A stretch of DNA of 64,000 bases from NCBI GenBank assembly GCA_022041995.1, contig CP074381.1, positions 2,294,001 to 2,358,000 on the forward strand, given 5' to 3'. Source of the DNA: Cupriavidus necator. GTDB lineage: Bacteria; Pseudomonadota; Gammaproteobacteria; Burkholderiales; Burkholderiaceae. Made by a program: the position numbers and the translations under genes. This document shows, piece by piece, positions 9,347 to 18,653 of the stretch; positions within the stretch are counted from its first letter, which is position 1; each line of letters begins with the position of its first letter. The notes below the pieces were generated by a model. It was not told the DNA's origin and searched no databases. It worked only from the letters and a program-made list of their open reading frames with translations.

Positions 9347-10297
9347 TCATTTTTTCTTATAGGTCGCCCCGACCGTCCGGCCGGGCAGCGCGCCGCTCTC
9401 CACGAGGTCACCGACAAGGCGGGCGATGAGGTCACGGATTGCCGCTGCAGCAGGAGACAGGGGGCGGTCCTCGGGCCAGACCAGCGCCTGGATACGGGTC
9501 AGTTCGGGCTCCATCACCGGGCGTCCGACAATGGATTTGGCCGCGACAGCCTCAAGGCAGGCACTCGGCGGCATCACGACATAGGCGAGTCCATCGCGTG
9601 CCAGCGCGATCAGCATCTGCGGGCTGTTGAGCTCGTACCGGACATCGAGCGTGCGGCCAATGGCATTGGCCGCACGCTCGATGATCTTGCGCAGATCATG
9701 CGCGCCGTCCGGCGCGGCCAGTGGCAGTTCTGCCACCTCCGCGAATGTCATTGTCTCTGGCTTGCGGCGCATGGCCGCGCGCGTACCGTACAACAAGAAG
9801 CGCTCTTCGTAGAGCGGCATGGAGGCCATTCCCTGGATTTCCGAGGGGCTCGGCATCAGGGCCAGATGCGCCTGCCCCGACTCGACGAGCGCACGAGATT
9901 CGAAGGACATGCTTTCGTGCACGGTCACTTCGATGCCGGGATACTCGCGTGCCACGGCGCCAAGCAGCGGCGCGATGACGGCGCTGGCAATGGATCCGGC
10001 AATCGACAGACGCACACTCCCGGTCGGAAGGCTTGCGCGTCCGTCGATGTCGTCTTTCAAGGCGTCGGTACGAGCGAGAATGTCGATGGCGCTCGTCAGC
10101 AGCCGCTCGCCGGCCGGCGAGATTTCGACGCCACGAGCATGGCGCTCGAACAGCTTTGCGCCCAGGGTGTCTTCCAGTGAGGAAATATTCTGGCTGAGAG
10201 CGGGCTGGGCTATCCGCAACCGTTCCGCGGCGCGCGAGAAGCTACGGCTCTGCGCGATCTCGACGAAATACCTGAGTTGGCGCAGCGTGATATTCAT
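9347..10297 (-). CDS. LysR-family transcriptional regulator of the sulfatase operon
   Basis: A 316-residue LysR protein. The HTH occupies residues 3-62 (L-R-Q-L-R-Y-F-V-E-I-A, S-R-A-A-E-R-L, Q-P-A-L-S-Q-N-I-S-S-L-E), followed by the effector domain. Unlike the usual divergent layout it lies upstream of the sulfatase in the same direction, with 94 bases between its stop and the sulfatase start, so the operon may be read from its promoter or from one in the gap. The extreme C-terminus ends in three lysines. Ligand unknown. Confidence 0.9.
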   Translation of the reverse strand: MNITLRQLRYFVEIAQSRSFSRAAERLRIAQPALSQNISSLEDTLGAKLFERHARGVEISPAGERLLTSAIDILARTDALKDDIDGRASLPTGSVRLSIAGSIASAVIAPLLGAVAREYPGIEVTVHESMSFESRALVESGQAHLALMPSPSEIQGMASMPLYEERFLLYGTRAAMRRKPETMTFAEVAELPLAAPDGAHDLRKIIERAANAIGRTLDVRYELNSPQMLIALARDGLAYVVMPPSACLEAVAAKSIVGRPVMEPELTRIQALVWPEDRPLSPAAAAIRDLIARLVGDLVESGALPGRTVGATYKKK

Positions 10298-10957
10298 ATG
10301 GCCCGTCCCTCGGCGATGTCAGCCGGTACGCTTTCACCGGCCTCTGGCGTGGCATTTTAAGCACTTATTGCGGTGAACTGACGAGAAGAAAGGCAAGTAC
10401 ATTGGAAGGCGCACGCTGGGCCCAAGTCTTCCTCGAGCTCGAGGCTCGGGGCCTTGACCCGAGATCGACCGCGGCGACGTTCACGGACTTACGCCGTCAT
10501 TCGAATGACACCTTCTCCCACGATACCGGTTAATGGCAATACGAAGCGCGAGTGGCCGAGAAGGGTCGATGAGAGACGATCAGTCATCCAGTGCCTGTGG
10601 CGCTTGAGGATGAGCTGACACAGATACTACATTTTCCTTACGGATCAATGTCTTAGTTCTATATTTGGCGAAAATTTCACGAATTCCGGCCGAGCCTCAA
10701 ACGCGGCCTTCGGTCGAAATATACCTTATGCGGCATATGTGCCGGTGATTCAACTAAAGGTGTGTCTTAGCGATGGCGCCAACGCCATCGCCCGCGACAA
10801 GAGAAATGGAGGTCAGAGACGAGAATCTTCCTTGTCCCGCCTGCACGTCCCATGTACCGTGGAAGCGAGCTTTTTAGCAGGTACCACAAGGCGCATCCGC
10901 ATCCGGTATCCGTGCAGGCGGCCGCGCGCCCGCGAAGGCCCGCAAACAGGAGCTGCC
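10298..10957. other. Intergenic region without recognised genes
   Basis: About 660 bases between the LysR start and the SpoIIAA-like gene. Several short open frames exist but none shows a recognisable domain or a good ribosome site. It should hold promoters for both flanking genes. Confidence 0.5.
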
Positions 10958-11350
10958 ATGATCGAAATCCTGGAAGGCTTCCCCGGCAACGTCGTCGCGG
11001 TGCGTGCGTCCGGCGAAGTCACACGAGATGATTACGAGCGGATTCTGATTCCTGCCGTGAACGCCGCGATGAAGGGGCACGACAAGATTCGCGTCTACTA
11101 TGAGCTCGGTCCCGGTTTCACGCGGATGTCCGCGGGTGCGGCATGGGATGACCTGAAACTTGGGGTTGCCCATTACTGGCATTGGGAAGCCGTAGCTGTG
11201 GTGACGGATCATGACTGGATCCGCCGCGCTATCGATGTCTTCCGCTTCGTGGTGCCGGCCCACATCAGAACTTTCCCGGACGACCAGGCGGCCGAGGCGC
11301 GGGACTGGATCGTGAGCTCTCTCGACAAGCCCGCGACTCGCCCGAGCTGA
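10958..11350 (+). CDS. SpoIIAA-like / STAS-SEC14-type small protein
   Basis: A 130-residue cytoplasmic protein that resembles the SpoIIAA-like family (STAS/SEC14-like fold). The start at 10958 was chosen over the longer upstream frame because AGGAG sits 6 bases before it and the family begins with M-I-E-x-L-E. Visible landmarks are the initial beta strand (I-L-E-G-F-P-G-N-V-V-A-V), the T-R-D-D-Y-E helix, a Y-Y-E-L-G-P-G-F loop and W-D-D-L-K-L-G near residue 65. These proteins often sit beside stress or envelope genes but no reaction is known. It is monocistronic here. Confidence 0.8.
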   Translation: MIEILEGFPGNVVAVRASGEVTRDDYERILIPAVNAAMKGHDKIRVYYELGPGFTRMSAGAAWDDLKLGVAHYWHWEAVAVVTDHDWIRRAIDVFRFVVPAHIRTFPDDQAAEARDWIVSSLDKPATRPS

Positions 11351-11471
11351 CCAGGTCGCGACGGCAAATCAGGCCGCACGGGCGCGCCGAGGCGTATGAA
11401 GGACTGACACTGGGCGATTATCCTAAGCGATGGGTGTCCACAGGTCTGGATCTAGCAGCAAAGGGGGCAAC

Positions 11472-11909
11472 GTGTCAGAAGATCTCAATCAGGAGAAGCT
11501 GCGCCAGCTCGCTGCCACCGTAGCCACCCAGATCGCCGAAGAGGACCGGTACACTGTCCTCGCATTAATGCGTCAGCTCTTAGTGATCCGCGACAGCGAA
11601 CTGCCCCGGTATGAACAGGCGCGCGCGGCTTACCGAGCGACTGCGCAAAGTGGCGGAGCCTGGGCCCTCGCGAAGATGGCGGCTGGGGCTCTCAAGGAAT
11701 ACGCCTGGGACAGCCGTAGCACGTCCACTCGGCTTGGGCTTTCAGGTCTCGCCATCGTCGCGGCCGCGTTCGCCCGTCGAGGCTTAGGAATTGCGGCGGT
11801 GGGGGCGTTATTTGGCGTCCCACTCTGGATGGTGTTCGGCGCCGGCGGCCAGTTCCCTGACCTACTGATTGAGGAACTCTCTAAGAAGGAAAAACCGAAC
11901 AGCAGGTGA
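11472..11909 (+). CDS. Hypothetical protein with C-terminal hydrophobic segment
   Basis: I do not recognise this family. The GTG start at 11472 follows AAGGGGGCAAC and gives 145 residues; an ATG 14 codons upstream lacks a comparable ribosome site. The first half is charged and helical (E-D-L-N-Q-E-K-L-R-Q-L, then R-Q-L-L-V-I-R-D-S-E-L-P-R-Y-E-Q). Residues ~95-130 hold two short hydrophobic stretches (L-G-L-S-G-L-A-I-V-A-A-A-F and G-I-A-A-V-G-A-L-F-G-V-P), and the end is acidic/basic. It may be a small membrane-associated protein. Confidence 0.55.
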   Translation: MSEDLNQEKLRQLAATVATQIAEEDRYTVLALMRQLLVIRDSELPRYEQARAAYRATAQSGGAWALAKMAAGALKEYAWDSRSTSTRLGLSGLAIVAAAFARRGLGIAAVGALFGVPLWMVFGAGGQFPDLLIEELSKKEKPNSR

Positions 11910-11916
11910 GGTAGGA

Positions 11917-12027
11917 CATTAAAGTGCTTCTAAACAATGCCTTAACCCCTTGATTTTTCGAGCCATCCGGCTGGCGTTGCACCTTAAACTGCCTTCGAGC
12001 CGCAACACCTCTCGCATTAAAGTGCTT
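11917..12027. repeat. Direct repeat CATTAAAGTGCTT, two copies 98 bp apart
   Basis: The 13-mer CATTAAAGTGCTT occurs at 11917-11929 and 12015-12027 in the intergenic stretch after the hypothetical gene. Function is unknown; it could mark a small duplication or a pair of binding sites. Confidence 0.5.
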
Positions 12028-12311
12028 TCCAGTTGTACCTACCTACTCAAAGCATGATGACTCGGGCATGAATATGCTCTCGAGCGGCCACCAGAGGCGC
12101 GACGAACGGCAGGCCGACCAGCTGGCCCCGCAGCACCAGGAAGGCTTCGCTGAAGCATGCCACCGTGAATAGAGCCGCCAGCACCCACTCTTTGCGCGCT
12201 TCACCGGCTTCTTTCGCCCCCAATTTCCCCTTAGCTCGTGCAGTAAGGCTTCCTGCAACGGCGTCCTGAGGCACTGTTCTGCGCTCTCTTTCTCGTGCAT
12301 CATCGTAGGCA

Positions 12312-12510
12312 TCAGATAGTAGTGTGCTTCGGGTCCTCGAGCGTCTCCGACACCCATCCTGGGCTGACAACATTCACGCGAATCTTGCCTTGCAATTCGA
12401 GTGCTGCTGCCCGACCGAACGCCTCAATGCCCGCGTTCACGGTGCTCATAGCGGCGCCTGACGATTGCCATTGCTGCAAAGGAGAGCACCTCGCCAGCAG
12501 AGAAGAGGAT
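12312..12510 (-). pseudogene. Short-chain dehydrogenase remnant (C-terminal part)
   Basis: The minus strand from about 12452 to 12312 encodes V-N-A-G-I-E-A-F-G-R-A-A-A-L-E-L followed by I-R-V-N-V-V-S-P-G-W-V-S-E-T-L. This is the helix after the active site and the P-G motif region of a small SDR enzyme. The catalytic Y-x-x-x-K is not readable, the upstream sequence to ~12510 is out of frame, and the C-terminus is cut after S-E-T-L. It is a degraded fragment. The rest of 11910-13075 contains only short overlapping frames; one on the minus strand at 12047-12373 has a hydrophobic stretch but no family I know. Confidence 0.7.
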
Positions 12511-13075
12511 AGCTGGCGAGGCGCAATACGCTGGCACCGGGGGATTCGCCTGCGCAATGGGATACTGCGCCGTGTGCAATATAGGCACGGTGCGCCCCCC
12601 ACAATAGAAGGTTACAGCGGAGCTACTACGGATGGTGCGGCTGGAAATGCGAAGAACCTCTTTTACCGAATCAACACCTTGCACTCCCCTGGGTCGCTGT
12701 TCGGTGACGTTCTGTGCAGCATAGTCTCTGGTGGGGAAGTTGCCATGCAACGGCTTTTAACTGTCGGGTCATACATGAAACCCAATGACGCACACCCATG
12801 AGCAGGCTCGTCGCTTTTTCTCGCCACCAGTGTGATAGGAACCGAAAAAGGTGCTGTGCTGTTACCTTCTTCTGCCTTCTTCATCTCTGGGCACGACTCA
12901 GTCAAGTGTGCCTGGGCGAGAGCCGGAACCCGGAGAGACTATCTCAGATGTCCCTAGGACAATGAATCTGCCTTTACAAGCGTCCTTCAGTGCGAATTGC
13001 CCTGCATGGAGCTTTTCAGCGTACGCGAAGGTGGCCATCGCGCCTGTGAAATACCAACGGCCCCAACACCTTCCG

Positions 13076-13636
13076 TCACTCCTTCTCCAGCCAATAAATG
13101 CCTTCATTTTTGGTCTCAACGAAACCTTTCGAGGGGTCCGCAATGGAAGAGCTGTGGAGTGTGCCGCGAATCCCGCGAAACTTTCCTGAACCACCAGTAA
13201 GAGTTGTGTTCCCCAATACCGTTCGCCGACCGGTAGCCTCACCAGACGTCCCTTGTGAGGTGCCCTCATACCTGCCATATATCCGGTCCCCGTTCTCCAT
13301 GAAGTGGAGGACATAGGCAGAAACGCGGCCATCGGAACCTACATAGTCAGACTGACCGCGCGTAATCGAATTCTTGACCCGCACTCCCAGAAACACCGGT
13401 GGGTCCTTTGGGTACGTGCTTTGAATCTCGAAGAGGCGAATTTGGTGCCCGGGGACGTCGCCCACGTCAATCGCAAGCTGCTGCGTGTACTTGGAATTCT
13501 CAGCAGGCGCCTGATAAGTAACCATACTCCGTTGCTGCCAAGGTGCCTGTGCCCATCCGGCTGAAGTTCCTATTGCAGTCAAGCCAGCTACTGCTATGGC
13601 AATTGGGTAGGTACTTCGGGCGAAAACCGATTTCAT
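13076..13636 (-). CDS. Exported hypothetical protein, allene-oxide-cyclase-like barrel
   Basis: A 186-residue secreted protein. The start at 13636 is preferred because GGAGG lies 5 bases upstream. Residues 1-30 form a signal peptide ending near G-W-A-Q-A. The mature part is beta-rich and ends with the pattern G-G-S-G-K-F-R-G-I-R-G-T, which recurs in the dirigent/allene-oxide-cyclase-like barrel group of bacterial exported proteins. No catalytic residues can be assigned. It stands alone, so its role is unknown. Confidence 0.7.
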   Translation of the reverse strand: MKSVFARSTYPIAIAVAGLTAIGTSAGWAQAPWQQRSMVTYQAPAENSKYTQQLAIDVGDVPGHQIRLFEIQSTYPKDPPVFLGVRVKNSITRGQSDYVGSDGRVSAYVLHFMENGDRIYGRYEGTSQGTSGEATGRRTVLGNTTLTGGSGKFRGIRGTLHSSSIADPSKGFVETKNEGIYWLEKE

Positions 13637-13877
13637 GGATTCCTCCAGTTCATTCAATCCCCGATTGCAATGCTATAGAACTGAAACGAATATGCATCCG
13701 GCTGTTGGCCGCGACTCCTCCAAATATCCTCGTGAGCACCCGCCGATTCTTGCTACAGCGCACTCGTTTTCGCTGGTGCTCCGAAACTTTTTCTTTGGAG
13801 CCTCATCCATGCCACGATCCGGATGAATCAGATTTCATGATAAGTTTGTAGCCAAGGCGAGACGGAATGGAGTCAAT

Positions 13878-13897
13878 CTGTTTCAGGCCTGAAACAG
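13878..13897. promoter_or_regulatory. Perfect 20-bp palindrome CTGTTTCAGGCCTGAAACAG
   Basis: The arms CTGTTTCAG and CTGAAACAG are separated by GC, making a perfect palindrome in non-coding DNA. The same arms recur at 16228-16247, on the other side of the interrupted exported-protein gene. It looks like a dimeric regulator site. Confidence 0.5.
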
Positions 13898-13966
13898 GCA
13901 CGATGGCTACCTTCGCGTACGCTCGCGCGACTCTGGGGGCCACGTTATGCCAGTAGGCCACGCCTC

Positions 13967-14003
13967 AAAAAAGAGGGCCCTCTCCCAGATAGGAGAGAGC
14001 CTC
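13967..14003 (-). terminator. Rho-independent terminator
   Basis: On the minus strand the sequence reads GAGGCTCTCTCC, a short loop, GGAGAGGGCCCTC and then six T. It lies about 160 bases after the stop of the interrupted exported-protein gene and would end its transcript. Confidence 0.65.
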
Positions 14004-14563
14004 GTCCATGAAGAAAAGTACAGGCAGCCCTCGCAAGTCGCCCGTCCTTAGTATCCACCGACCAGCGCGTGCCCGCAAGCTGACCTTCGATGAAGAAAGC
14101 CGCACGAAAGCCCCCGAGAGAATTAAGAAACCCTTGGCGGGGGGCTGAAAGTACCAGGGCGCTAAGGGGAACTGATGTTCAGCTTGCCCCAAATCCGGGG
14201 CGGAAAGACAAACGGCTGCTTCGTCGGGTCCAGATGCGTGTCATCCAGACAGCCCTCAAAGGCCCCGCCACGAGAACGCCCAATGACCGATAGCGCGATG
14301 CTGAACTTTGCGACTCCTTGGCCACAGCCAATGTCTTGGTCCAAGCTGTTAGGCCATAATACCCAGCCTCCGGTCACTCTGCCACGGTTCAGGGTCCCGT
14401 CGGCTTGGTCCCAGAGCCATTTGCCACCCAGAACTGATACTTGATAGCCGATTCCGGCAGGTCCAGTGCGGTCGATGTTGGCAATCCAACTGCCGCCCAG
14501 GCTGTCCTGCGTCCATTGGCACCGTTCAACCAGTGCGTTGTCCGTTCCAGCGAACGTCACGCC

Positions 14564-15889
14564 CTTAGGAACGAGTGAGAAATAACTTCCCGAAGTGGAC
14601 CTGGCGTGCGCAAAGCGACGCGGGTAAGATGTGATGCCTCTGGAGGACAAACGATGCAGGCTGGTTACCGGGCTGAGGTTGAAACGCGGATGAAGCGGCT
14701 GTACGCGCGCTTGTCGGAGAAGGACCGACGGCGGTATGCGGCTGTGGAGGCGGACAAGCTGGGCCATGGCGGTTTCGAATATATTGCGAAACTGTTTGAA
14801 ATGGACCCGAAAACAATTAGACAAGGGCTAAAGGACCTGGAAGAAGAGCTGGATCCGGTTGGAGAGCGGATCCGAAAAAAAGGGGCGTAAATCCAGGTTA
14901 ACGGACCATCCGGAGTGGAACGCGGTATTTCTAGATGTGGTGCGAGAGCATACGGCGGGTAATCCACAACACGGCATCATCTGGACGGATCTGAAGCCAC
15001 GCGAAATCGCACAGGCGATGACGCAGCAAGTAGGCGAACGGGTGAGCGTGCGAACGGTCCGGCAGCTGCTAAAGCGCAACGGTTTTTCCCGGCGGCAATC
15101 ACAGAAAAAGAAGTCGTTCAAGTCCCACGCACAACGCGACGTACAATTTCAGCGTATTACGCAACTCAAGGCGGAATATCTCGAAGACGACCAGCCTGTC
15201 CTCAGCATCGATACGAAGAAGAAGGAGATGCTGGGCAATTTCTATCGCGACGGCAAGCTCTACACGCGCGAGCAGCTTGAAGTCCTCGACCATGATTTTC
15301 CGAGCTACAGCGAAGGCAAGGTCATCCCGCATGGGCTGTACGACATCGGGCTGAACAAGGCACATGTGAACATCGGGGTGAGCCGTGACACGACGCAGTT
15401 TGCCTGCGACAGCGTAGCGCACTGGTGGGAAAAACAGGGTCGCGCCGATTATCCCCAAGCCACACGGTTACTGCTACTGTGCGATGGCGGAGGTAGCAAC
15501 CCAAGTGATTCGTGGCTTTTCAAAGCGGATCTGCAAGATCTGGCAGACCGGCTCGGACTGGAAATCCGGGTGGCCCACTACGCCCCATACTGCTCGAAAC
15601 ATAATCCGATCGAGCACCGCGTGTTTCCACACATTACGCGAGCCTGTGCTGGCGTAGTCTTCAGCAGCGTTAGTCTGGTTCGTGAACTGATCGAAAAAGC
15701 CTGCACAAAAACCGGACTGAAAGTTACTGCTGACATTCTTGACGGAGTCTATGAAGCCGGACGGACAGTCACTCGTTGCGTCCGTGCTTCACTGAACATC
15801 GAGTACGACTCAACCTTGCCTGCGTGGAACTACAGCATCCGCTCACGGAACGCCGCATAGCGGGAAGTTATTTCGAGCACGTTCCTTAG
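14564..15889 (+). mobile_element. ISAzo13-type insertion sequence, copy 1 (1326 bp)
   Basis: The ends are imperfect inverted repeats (left CTTAGGAACG..AAATAACTTCCCG, right end reverse complement CTAAGGAACG..AAATAACTTCCCG). A 4-bp direct repeat CGCC flanks the element. A second copy of identical length lies inverted at 56694-58019. The encoded transposase belongs to the ISAzo13/Rhodopirellula-type DDE group. Confidence 0.92.
14654..15860 (+). CDS. tnpA: ISAzo13-type transposase, two overlapping frames
   Basis: The first frame (14654-14890, start after GGAGGACAAACG) encodes 78 residues of the N-terminal helical domain. The second (14859-15860) encodes the catalytic domain, with S-I-D-T-K-K-K-E-M-L-G-N-F as the first Asp motif, L-L-L-C-D-G-G-G-S-N as the second and K-H-N-P-I-E-H-R as the Glu motif. 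The frames meet at seven A (14875-14881). With six A the reading is R-K-K-G-R-K-S-R, one continuous protein of about 400 residues. The same seven A are present in the second copy, so a read error at one site is unlikely and slippage on the A-run is a plausible way to make the full enzyme. A TTG at 14859 could start the second frame alone. Confidence 0.88.
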
Positions 15890-16227
15890 CGCCGCTACCG
15901 GACGTCGTGCCCGGGAATGCCTCGATGCCGGAAAGGCAGACGACCTGCGCCCATGCGACATTCCATGCGCCCAGCCACAGAACCAGAATTGCCGCCACCA
16001 ACCGGGCCATAGCATACGAGCTTGGTTTCATAGCGCCACCCCCGCGTAAAGGAACAATTCGTCTTCAGCTTAGGAGGCAACAGGCGGCAAACGCAAGTCG
16101 GCGGATGCAGGAAAGAATGGCATTGAGTCCTGGCCTGAGCCAGGCTTGCATTGTCATACACTGCCGTGGCAGTCCTGCTAGCGCTCGCCCTACTCCGTGA
16201 CCCACCCCACTCTTAGTCCCCGGCAGG

Positions 16228-16247
16228 CTGTTTCAGAACTGAAACAG
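16228..16247. promoter_or_regulatory. Second CTGTTTCAG-NN-CTGAAACAG palindrome
   Basis: Nine-base arms CTGTTTCAG and CTGAAACAG are separated by AA. The site lies about 200 bases upstream of the start of the interrupted exported-protein gene and shares both arms exactly with 13878-13897. Without the inserted element the two sites would be about 1 kb apart. Nothing else was recognised in the non-coding stretch 16032-16515. Confidence 0.5.
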
Positions 16248-16515
16248 CGCCATGCCAAGCTATCGAGTATTGATTCTCCTGGCATCGGTTGTTGCTGCCT
16301 CGCCGAGTGATGAACTGTGAAAAGCGAAGGGCATGAAGCTGAGCAGCGTTTTTGACGGTGCTCCGGAGCGCAAATGCAGCATCGGCACCGCGTTGGCTTT
16401 TTTCACGGCAGACTGCTGAAATGGCGAGACCGGGAGAGGCTTGCGGGACTCAGCCCCATTAGCCATGGGGTGCTCACGCAAGCCAGCCTGACTTAGTTAC
16501 GTCTACCTGAATCAA

Positions 16516-16815
16516 TTACTTCTGCGCGTGCTTGCCGTTGCGTTGCATGCGATTTGCCTGGGCCTTCTCGTGACTCGAACCTACTGTACTCCTCCGGTCC
16601 TCAGCGCGCTGGAGACCCTTGTCGCGGTCGCCGGAAAATGAGCCATTGGAATTTATCGTAGCCTCATTGCTTGCGTGGCCCGACGCTGCTCCCCGGAAAT
16701 TGCCTCCATTGCCAAAACCACCACCGCCTCCCGCGCCACCGCCGCGCGCAGAGGCTGAAAAACTCAAACTAATCAGCAAGCTTCCAACTGCAATTACCAG
16801 CGTCCTTTTAAACAT
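16516..16815 (-). CDS. Small exported glycine-rich protein
   Basis: A 99-residue protein with a clear signal peptide (M-F-K-R-T-L, then I-A-V-G-S-L-L-I-S-L-S-F, cut near A-S-A-R). A Gly-rich segment (residues 25-42) follows, and the charged tail from residue ~60 is rich in Lys, Arg, Gln and His. The ATG is preceded by AGGGAGACG. Proteins of this layout are common single genes in Burkholderiales, but their function is unknown. Expected location is the periplasm or outside the cell. Confidence 0.72.
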   Translation of the reverse strand: MFKRTLVIAVGSLLISLSFSASARGGGAGGGGGFGNGGNFRGAASGHASNEATINSNGSFSGDRDKGLQRAEDRRSTVGSSHEKAQANRMQRNGKHAQK

Positions 16816-18209
16816 AACGTCTCCCTAGAAATTTCGAGGGCGCCCCTCGTTCGCGCATAATATAGACTGACCAAGATGAAAGCATGAAATAAGTAGTAAG
16901 GCTTTGTAAAGCCCATTTCCATTAACTGTTTTCCCTATGTTGCAGTACAGTACAGGCAATTGCAAGCGGCACCCTGATCTGCGTCGCAAAGCGCACATTC
17001 GATGCCTTTGCGGTTTTCACGTGCCCGACACACGCTGCACCAAAGCCAATCCTTCGCGGGGAAATCCGCTCGCTGGGGCTGAATCGATTATTGTGAGGTG
17101 GCCCAGCGGTGGGAAACCTTCGTCATCGTTCAAATCGCTTCATGAAGAGACTGGCAAGTGAATAGTCTCCTTCGCGCGGTAGTTCTCGCGTTAACGCGAT
17201 GAAGACACCTCGCTTGCATGCATTTCCCGTTGGCGATGAATGAGACAACCTCAATGCTGCCTAGAATCAATCTGAGAAGGCGCTGGGGTGCAACAGAACC
17301 ACCAGAAAGGGTGGTGAGCAAGGGTTGGCAAATCGCTACAGCCCTAACGAACCTGGCAATTGCTTCCACCGCGATGTCAGCAGGTGAGACATTGTGACTA
17401 GGTCTGAAATGGGACCCGGGCGGGATGACGACGGCGCCCTTGAGCGAGGTTTCAAGATTGAACGGCCCGCACGCCTGGCAATTGGTTTCGCCTTGTACTA
17501 AGCTCGAATAGCTTAGTTGGGTCTCGCTGCATCAGCGATAATCTCCTTCAGGGTCGAAAGACCAATTGATAGTGCCCGTTGAGGTTCATGCCTCACGGGC
17601 CTTCTTTTTTGCCCGTACATTGCGTCCCGTTCGGCGACGCCTAACAAGCAATATGGCTTCAGGACCGGCTGAAACACGAGCGTGCAATGGTGGCCTCCCG
17701 CGTTCGTCTCCGCTCTTGGCGGAGTACGGCGTATCGCGCCTAAGGCGGACCAAGCTGCAAGCACTGGGGAAAGCAGCTATTCATATTCCCGAGCGGAGAC
17801 GTCCCCAAGTTGCGCGCAAGCCTCTGCACGCAGGGCAATGCTGAAACCTTTGCGCCACCGCACCGCGCCAACAAACCGCAGTACACGGGTGTGCGCCTCC
17901 CAGGGCACGGGTATTCGGACACATACGCAGGATTAACACCATACAGACACGCCGCCGCACCTCAGAGCTGAAGGCCCCGTTCCCCTCGCGGCGAATCAGC
18001 TGTGAGTGCGCAACCTGCAATGCAGATAAATGACACCGAAAACCAACGCAAGGGCCAGTGCCGTTACTGACAGCATCACGATGGCGTAAGTGAGACCAGG
18101 CTCCGGCTCCCTCCTCGAATCAACGCAATATATGCTGAAGGACTGTGATTCTTAACTGCCAGGCTGATTGAGCTCAATGCAAGCTCTGTCAATGAATTCG
18201 TCAATCTCG
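16816..18209. other. Gene-poor region
   Basis: About 1.4 kb with no convincing gene. It contains an intrinsic terminator at 17574-17610 and the inverted repeat CTAAGCT-N5-AGCTTAG near 17498-17516. The short frames across 17513-17936 overlap on both strands and show no domain or ribosome site. Confidence 0.5.
17574..17610 (+). terminator. Orphan rho-independent terminator
   Basis: GCCCGT-T-GAGG pairs with CCTC-ACGGGC around a 6-base loop and is followed by CTTCTTTTTT. No protein-coding gene ends just before it, so it may end a small RNA or a lost gene starting within the preceding 150 bases. Confidence 0.65.
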
Positions 18210-18653
18210 TCAATCGAGTCGCCGGCACATGCAATGCGTTCTCGCGCCGAAGCGTCGAACGAATTCCTTCGATAGCTGCATCTCTTGCGGAATCTCGCCG
18301 ACAGCGGTGAGTGTGAACCCGAAACGGGCAAAGAATGCGGGATGCTCAGACGTGAGCACCGCAGCCTTTGTGCAGCCATGGGCGCGAGCACGCATCAAGA
18401 CAGCCCGAACAAGATGGGTGGCAACCTGGTGGCCCCGGTACTCCGCTAGAACCGCAACGGATTGGATGGTGACTGTCTCGCCATATACTTCACCGCAGGC
18501 GCATCCGATTACCTTCTCCCCTAGGACCGCCAGACTGAAGAGGCGGGTCGAGCGGTCCATATCGCTGATGGGCAAACCGCAGGAGTGCAGCACCTGCGAG
18601 ACGGCCTGCATATCTGCAGACTCGGCCGCGCGGATTCGCATATCTTTTATCAT
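18210..18653 (-). CDS. GNAT acetyltransferase, ArsN2-like
   Basis: A GNAT-fold enzyme of about 147 residues. The V-A-V-L-A-E-Y-R-G-H-Q-V-A-T-H-L-V stretch is motif A, which binds acetyl-CoA pyrophosphate. The end F-F-A-R-F-G-F, then I-P-x-x-M-Q-L-S-K-E-F and a late C-M-x-R-x-L, match the pattern of arsenic-resistance-associated N-acetyltransferase ArsN2. No other ars gene is near, so a role in arsenic or methylarsenical resistance is only suggested by similarity. The start at 18653 was taken for its AGG 8 bases upstream; 18641 is an alternative. A diverged paralogue lies at 20397-20816. Confidence 0.75.
   Translation of the reverse strand: MIKDMRIRAAESADMQAVSQVLHSCGLPISDMDRSTRLFSLAVLGEKVIGCACGEVYGETVTIQSVAVLAEYRGHQVATHLVRAVLMRARAHGCTKAAVLTSEHPAFFARFGFTLTAVGEIPQEMQLSKEFVRRFGARTHCMCRRLD

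Larger units (their letters stand above)
14162..16031 (-). pseudogene. Small exported protein gene split by ISAzo13-type element
   Basis: Two halves of one gene flank the insertion sequence. The 5' half, from the start at 16031 to 15890, encodes a signal peptide (L-V-A-A-I-L-V-L-W-L-G-A-W, cut near V-A-W-A-Q) and residues up to G-T-T-S-G-S-G. The 3' half, from 14563 down to 14162, continues V-T-F-A-G-T-D-N and ends with K-L-N-I-S-S-P. Removing the element and one copy of the 4-bp duplication CGCC (14560-14563 and 15890-15893) restores one uninterrupted frame of about 180 residues. The family is unknown; the mature part is rich in Trp and Gly (S-W-I-A-N-I-D, G-G-K-W-L-W-D). The gene must have been intact recently, since no other lesion is seen. 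Confidence 0.85.

Noticed and set aside
12047..12373. Minus-strand frame with a hydrophobic C-terminus as a small membrane protein
   Set aside because: No ribosome site or family, and it overlaps the SDR remnant; it looks like a chance frame in decayed DNA.
13930..13955. Possible sigma-54 promoter (GG-N10-GC) next to the CTGTTTCAG palindrome
   Set aside because: Only the GG and GC fit; the rest of the consensus is poor and no gene follows in that direction.
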